64,000 bases of DNA from Dendrobium chrysotoxum. Its lineage: Eukaryota > Streptophyta > Magnoliopsida > Asparagales > Orchidaceae. The stretch is taken from assembly GCA_019925795.1 (NCBI GenBank), contig CM034304.1:23886228-23950227 (forward strand), read 5' to 3'. The position numbers and the translations under genes were made by a program. Positions 58,934-64,000 of this stretch are shown piece by piece. A model generated the notes under the pieces. The model ran no database searches. It was not told where the DNA came from and was given only the letters and a program-made list of their open reading frames with translations. Within the stretch, counting starts at the first letter, position 1, and each line of letters opens with the position of its first letter.

Positions 58934-60330
58934 TTAATGTATTATTTGAATCTTTCATAACACATATTAGAATTTATTAAACTTCAAAATCAGCTTTTAG
59001 ATTATCCAAATTAAAAAAAAAAAATTCAACAACTCCACCCTATTTCTTTCGTGATTTTTGAGGCCACTGTAAATACTAGCGATGAATCAATAGTTCTTTT
59101 AGTAAATACCAAATCATTTTGTAAAACTAATTTTCCCGACTGCAGTTTTGTTTTGCAAATAAAAAATTTTGCATGTTAAAACAACACATTTAAAAGTAAT
59201 TTTTGCATTATCAAATGCAATTTCAATATAATATATCAATGGCTTGCAGTGATTTACTTTTGTGTTGGATTTGGTTGATTAATGTGCCATTTTAATTAAT
59301 CCTTATTAAGGATCTCTAATTATGAAATATCAAAATAAAACAAAAAATATTTTTATCTTATTTTAAAAATAAAAAATAAAATAGAAAGTTATCCCAAATA
59401 ACACCTTAGTTAATAAAAAATATTTATTTATCCTTATTAGCTTTCTATTATTCCTTTAAAAAGTGAGTCATCATATTGATTAATTTCTTCAATAACGGCA
59501 GTGTCTTTAGCCTATAATTACTTCCAAATTTTGAAAATAAATCAAATTTTAGTAGACTCAATATTGAAATTGATTTATTTCTACTCATTAATTTATTCAA
59601 AATTATTTCAACTCAACTAAAAAAAATGAACACTTGTTTTATGATGTGAGTGCATCTCCATAATTTAGAGGGGTAAACGAGTCAAGTCGAGTATCAGCAT
59701 AATCAGGCTGAGCTTATTTAGCTCTTACTGAGCTCGAGCTTGTTTACTAAGTTCGAGCTTGACTTGAGCTCGTTTACTAAGTTTGAGCCTAGCTCGAGCT
59801 TGTTTACTAAGCTTGAGTTCAGGTCGATAAAAAATTTTAGGCTTTCATTTGGAAAGCTCACTTGCTGGTTAGCATCCCCTTAATCCATATAATCTCACCT
59901 TTTGGTCCAAGATTATAGTTTATAAATAATAAGGTTCTCCACTCCATCGAGAATTTTTGAAATACTCTGCCGGTGGATGCTACTATGACTAAGAAGGAAT
60001 TGAATAGAAATGATAATTGCCTAGCTATGAGAATTGAAATTGCCAATCTTGCTTGTTGACACTATCAATTCATTAATTAATGTACAACTCATGATTGATT
60101 TTGTTGCATCCAAGAACATTCGCGGCAGTATAAAAATATAGAGCTTAATATCTTACTTTTGAACAAAAATTTAGCACACACAGATAAGAGAGAGTGAGAG
60201 GGGTGTGAAAGTAATAAGAGACACCAATATTTTACGTGGAAAATCTTGAAAAGGGGAAAAACCACGGAGCCTGGTCCAATTAAAAATGATTCCACTAGTG
60301 TTTGAAGTTGATTACAAATGATGTCCTTCC
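58934..60330. other. Anonymous DNA between MITEs and the L1 duplication
   Basis: AT-rich up to about 59640 without a recognisable gene. A CTCGAGC repeat is listed separately. The minus frame at 59858-60046 has no recognised domain. From about 60090 the sequence becomes less AT-rich and may already be L1 5' leader. Confidence 0.35.
59665..59835. repeat. GCTCGAGC-rich repeat
   Basis: GAGCTCGAGCTTGTTTACTAAG-like phrases of about 27-28 bases recur three to four times. The left edge reads GGGGTAAACGAGTCAAG, resembling a hAT-type terminus, but the matching right end was not found. Confidence 0.5.
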
Positions 60331-60331
60331 T

Positions 60332-60332
<1 letters not shown>

Positions 60333-60366
<34 letters not shown>
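60333..60366 (+). repeat. 34-bp poly-G run
   Basis: An uninterrupted G homopolymer directly at the left edge of the duplicated segment. G runs of this length are rare in plant DNA, and the matching site in the second copy has only six G. It may mark an assembly or sequencing problem. Confidence 0.9.
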
Positions 60367-60367
<1 letters not shown>

Positions 60368-60489
60368 GGAGTGGAGGGCCTTGGCTAAATGTAGCAAGTA
60401 TACATTATATAGAGTGTATTACATGATGAGAGTTGGGAAAAATCAAATGACATAAGAATTGTATTCAAGAGAATGTTTGCCTGTCCGTT

Positions 60490-60815
60490 TGGTCGGAAGG
60501 ACCATAGTCGGCACGCAATAGTGGTCAGAGAGACCATAGTTGGCAGGCGATAGAGGTTGCAGGGACCAAAGTCGACGAGCAATGGAGGTTGGAGAGATCA
60601 TAATTGGTGGGTGATGGAGGTCGGAAGGACCGTAGTTGGGCGATGGTGGTCGGAAAGACCGTACTTGGGCGATGGTGGTCGGAAAGACAACAGTCAGACG
60701 ACGGTGGTTGGAAGGATCGTAGTCGGAGGGCGATGGTGGTCGGAAGGATCGTAGTTGGGAGAATGTGGTCAGAAGGACCGTAGTCAGGTGATGGTGGTCG
60801 GAAGGAAGTCTGACG
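60490..60815 (+). repeat. About 30-bp minisatellite in the L1 leader, copy 1
   Basis: Degenerate units containing GGTCGGAARGACCGTAGT and GGGCGATGGT are repeated about ten times. Because the unit is close to a multiple of three, both strands stay open, giving a spurious Pro/Ser/His-rich frame on minus. Confidence 0.8.
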
Positions 60816-61311
60816 ATGATAGGCCAAGTGGAACTCCAACAACAGTAGGCGGCCGGGCGATGCAAGCTTGAGAAAGCAAGAGAGATCCTTCATTTTTCAT
60901 CTCTTTCTCCTCCCCCTTTTGTGAAGAATGAGGGATATATTTATAATTTTTTTGGAGTGGCATAGCTAGTAAATAGGGAGAAGATCGAGGGCATGTTGGG
61001 AGTGTTTCAATGGATGGATGATATCAACTCCCTCGATCATGGATGGTTATTGATCATTTGAGTGTATTAATGATGTCAAATTTTGGCAATCTTGGGCTCG
61101 TTGGATTCGTCTCATCGAGCCACTCAATTCGACTATAAGCATCTCACATTTAGATCGTGTGTGTATAAACAGCCGTGAAGAATAAATGGCTCTGCTAGGG
61201 TTTTTTCCCCTTCTTGGCGATCGCTGTTGCGTGGGTAATCTCCGTTGCTGGCCTTGTCATAGGGAAGTCTTTCTTCCCTAATCTCTCGATGTTTACTTGT
61301 TTTTGGTTTTA

Positions 61312-61363
61312 ATGGCGTCTACCCAGCTTCGTGATCCCGGTTTTTTGAATGGAGCTTCTCCGG
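61312..61363 (+). pseudogene. Truncated duplicate of the L1 ORF1 start
   Basis: ATG at 61312-61314 is followed by about 17 codons nearly identical to the start of ORF1 at 62314. The frame then enters the duplicated leader and is lost. Confidence 0.8.
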
Positions 61364-61490
61364 GGGGTGGAGTGGAGGGCCTTGGCTCAATGTAGCAAGT
61401 ATACATTATATAGAGTGTATTACATGATGAGAGTTGGGAAAAATCAAATGACATAAGAATTGTATTCAAGAGAATGTTTGTGTGTCCGTT

Positions 61491-61816
61491 TGGTCAGAAG
61501 GACCATAGTCGGCACGCAATAGTGGTCAGAGAGACCATAGTTGGCAGGCGATAGAGGTTGCAGGGACCAAAGTCGACGAGCAATGGAGGTTGGAGAGATC
61601 ATAATTGGTGGGTGATGAAGGTCGGAAGGACCGTAGTTGGGCAATGGTGGTCGGAAAGACCGTACTTGGGCGATGGTGGTCGGAAAGACAACAGTCAGAC
61701 GACGGTGGTTGGAAGGATCATAGTCGACGGGCGATGGTGGTCGGAAGGATCGTAGTTGGGAGAATGTGGTCAGAAGGACCGTAGTCAGGTGATGGTGGTC
61801 GGAAGGAAGTCTGACG
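61491..61816 (+). repeat. About 30-bp minisatellite in the L1 leader, copy 2
   Basis: The same array as 60490-60815, shifted by 1001 bases, with a few substitutions. Confidence 0.8.
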
Positions 61817-62313
61817 ATGATAGGCCAAGTGGAACTCCAACAACAGTAGGCGGCCGGGCGATGCAAGCTTGAGAAAGCAAGAGAGATCCTTCATTTTTCA
61901 TCTCTTTCTCCTCCCCCTTTTGTGAAGAATGAGGGATATATTTATAATTTTTTTGGAGTGGCATAGCTAGTAAATAGGGAGAAGATCGAGGGCATGTTGG
62001 GAGTGTTTCAATGGATGGATGATATCAACTCCCTCGATCATGGATGGTTATTGATCATTTGAGTGTATTAATGATGTCAAATTTTGGCAATCTTGGGCTC
62101 GTTGGATTCGTCTCATCGAGCCACTCAATTCGACTATAAGCATCTCACATTTAGATCGTGTGTGTATAAACAGCCGTGAAGAACAAATGGCTCTGCTAGG
62201 GTTTTTTCCCCTTCTTGGTGATCGCTGTTGCGTGGGTAATCTCCGCTGCTGGCCTTGTCATAGGGAAGTCTTTCTTCCCTAATCTCTCGCTGTTTACTTG
62301 TTTTTTGGTTTTA

Positions 62314-63783
62314 ATGGCGTCTACCCGGCTTCGTGATCCCGGTTTTTTGAATGGAGCTTCTCCGGCTCTTTCATTTAAAGATGCTTTGTCTGGGGCTTCT
62401 TCCTCTTCAGTTCCTTTTCGTGATTTGAGAATTTCATCTCACCGTGGTTTTCCGGTGTTGCTGATTTCGGACGAGGAGATTTCCTTCCTTGCGACTCCAT
62501 TTGAATTTGCCTTGGTTGGTAAGTTTCCTGCCAAGCGACCCTCCATTGATGCCATTCAGAAGTTTTTATTCAACCTAAAACTTAATGGGGATTGCTCGGT
62601 CACTATTCTTAACCCTAGAAATGTTTTGATCAAGCTTGTCAATGATTTTGATTAGTGTAGAATCTTCTCTCACTGGTCTTATTTTGTGAATAACTGTTAT
62701 ATGAAAGTGGTGAAATGGTCCCCAAATTTGGATGTTGAGGCTGACTCTCCGATTGTGCCCATATGGATTTCGTTTCCCTATCTTAGGCCCCATCTGTTCT
62801 CTCCTCGGATTCTCTCTGGGTTAGGTTCTCTGTTCGGTCGAACTCTGAAATCGGACACTGCGACTGCATCTGGTTCCCGTCCTTCGGTTGCCCATATCCT
62901 TGTGGAACTAGATGTCACCAAAAAACTACCAGATAAAATTTGGGTGGGTTCACCTAATTCTGGTTACATTCAATCTATCATTTTTTATGATATTCCTCAC
63001 TTTTGCACACATTGTTGTTCCTTAGGACATTTGAAAGAGGATTGTCGTATTTTACATCCTCACCTGAATACTGTTTCTAAATCCATTCCTTTGCCCACTT
63101 CTACTCAGTGTGCATTGCCTGGGGTGAATCTGGTTAATACGGGTCCTATTTTGCCTGTGGCGGATGGTGGTAATGAAATGATGGCTGCTAATTTAGTTAA
63201 TACCATAACTAATGTGGAGTCTGGGGAAGCTTTGGATGTTTCCTGTGATGTTTGTCCTTTGGCTTTGGTCTCTAATGACCTTCCTACTGGTGATGTGGCT
63301 CCCTCCCTGCCTGTTGGTGAGGTTAGAGATATGGTCTGTGATCCTAATTTAAAGGCTAGCTTTTCTTGTGTGGATGTGGTGCCTAGCCCAAAAGATTTGT
63401 TAGTTGAGGTTATTTCGGGGGATTCTGTGTCTGCTGAACATGCGTTGGTTGACTGTGGTGTGTCCTCCCCTATCATTAATATGGAACAAACTATTCTAGT
63501 TTCGCCTGTTACTAATGCTACTCTGGGTGGATCTGTTACTTGTATTAATGTTCCTATGACTGTTATGTCCAATAGTGAATTGAAGTCTCAGGTGGCTAAA
63601 TCTGCGAAGAACTCTGTTTTGGTGCAAAATGATTGGTTAGTTATGGATGAATCCTTTTCTTCTTCTGATGGGAGGGAGGAAGAAGATTTTAGTGAATATG
63701 AGGAGGTTGTGCCTGTTAAGGTTGTTAAACCTAGTTGTTCTAATGGTGGTAAGAGGTACAAAAGTAAAGGTTATAATAAATAG
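62314..63783 (+). pseudogene. L1-type LINE ORF1 protein (DUF4283 + CCHC), one in-frame stop
   Basis: ATG at 62314-62316 opens a single frame of 489 codons to the TAG at 63781-63783, broken only by TAG at 62653-62655. Residues about 50-190 fit the DUF4283 domain common to plant L1 ORF1 proteins (FALVGKFPAKRPSIDAIQKF; VVKWSPNLDVEADSPIVPIW). A CX2CX4HX4C knuckle follows at residues 231-244 (CTHCCSLGHLKEDC). A long, low-complexity, acidic C-terminal tail ends in Lys/Arg-rich sequence. ORF1 proteins bind the LINE RNA. The single stop in an otherwise clean frame suggests recent inactivation. ORF2 (endonuclease/RT) would lie beyond the window. Confidence 0.85.
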
Positions 63784-64000
63784 GCACTGGTTTTTTTCCT
63801 TTTGCTCTTCGGCGGTGGTTGCATTGTGGACAATGTTGGGGATGGCCGCTTGGTTGGCTTCTGGCCTGTTTTGGTGGCTGCCATTTTGGTTCTTTATGGT
63901 TTCCTTTGGTGGTGGCAATTTAGTTGTTGTGCTTTGTTGTTGCCTCTGCGGACTTTTCAGGGTTTATTTGGTCAATGATGTCGCTCGGGCTCACCACTTC
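63784..64000 (+). other. Sequence after L1 ORF1
   Basis: GT-rich spacer following ORF1. No ORF2 domain is recognisable before the window ends. Confidence 0.4.

Larger units (their letters stand above)
60367..62365 (+). repeat. Tandem duplication (period about 1001 bp) of the L1 5' region
   Basis: Copy 1 (60367-61363) and copy 2 (61368-62365) match almost base for base from GTGGAGTGGAGGGCC through the leader into the first codons of ORF1. Copy 1 ends GAGCTTCTCCGG, then runs into the start of copy 2. Copy 2 continues into intact ORF1 sequence. One T indel and scattered substitutions separate them. Confidence 0.9.

Noticed and set aside
60443..60893. Long His/Pro/Ser-rich minus-strand ORFs, also at 61444-61866
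   Set aside because: Created by the roughly 30-bp minisatellite whose unit keeps frames open. They are duplicated with the leader and have no domain.
63105..63572. 155-codon minus-strand ORF
   Set aside because: Shadow of ORF1 on the opposite strand.

Overview
This window looks like nuclear DNA of a flowering plant. It is AT-rich, its introns have GT/AG borders, and it is dominated by plant-type transposable elements of nearly every order: hAT, Mutator, Tourist/PIF, CACTA-like, SINE, RTE and L1 LINEs, Ty1-copia and Ty3-gypsy. I see no bacterial or organellar genes, no tRNA or rRNA gene and no CRISPR array. The species cannot be named from this sequence.

Layout. (1) 488-3297 holds the only convincing intact host gene. 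It is a four-exon DUF662 / RAB6-interacting-golgin-like coiled-coil gene on the + strand, with a SINE in intron 1 and a non-autonomous hAT element in intron 3, both with target-site duplications (TSDs). (2) 3298-18744 is mostly decayed intergenic DNA with an RTE LINE fragment, CACTA-like scraps, Tourist MITEs, a long GA microsatellite, two exon-like islands of unknown function, and a hAT element nested in a second GACCCG-rich element. (3) 18754-26958 is an 8.2-kb Mutator-like element (MULE) with about 157-bp terminal inverted repeats and a near-perfect 9-bp TSD. It carries a Ulp1-type cysteine protease pseudogene on +, a FAR1/Jittery-type transposase pseudogene on -, and a third uninterrupted ORF on - that I do not recognise. 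Arrays of a 10-bp GGTACC-centred repeat sit in its introns and spacers. (4) 28374-33108 is a compact Ty3-gypsy element, Reina-like, on the - strand, with 260-bp LTRs and TSD CTCAC. (5) 34560-41450 is non-coding and LTR-like, with a 168-bp triple repeat and an eight- to nine-copy, AT-rich tandem array of about 175 bp. (6) 41883-55966 is a gypsy element reduced to LTRs plus gag. An RTE LINE is inserted in one LTR and a 7.9-kb Sirevirus-like copia element in the other. (7) 55967-60300 contains a copia LTR fragment, Tourist MITEs and a CTCGAGC-rich repeat. (8) From about 60330 to the end is the 5' part of an L1-type LINE whose 5' region is tandemly duplicated (period about 1001 bp) next to a 34-bp poly-G run. 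Its ORF1 (DUF4283 plus CCHC knuckle) has one in-frame stop.

Apart from the golgin-like gene, nearly every coding region belongs to a mobile element and is broken by stops, frameshifts or deletions. The insertion order is partly readable. The truncated gypsy came first; the LINE entered one LTR (the other LTR keeps the empty site) and the copia entered the other. The most unusual unit is the Ulp1-carrying MULE with its helical-pitch GGTACC arrays.
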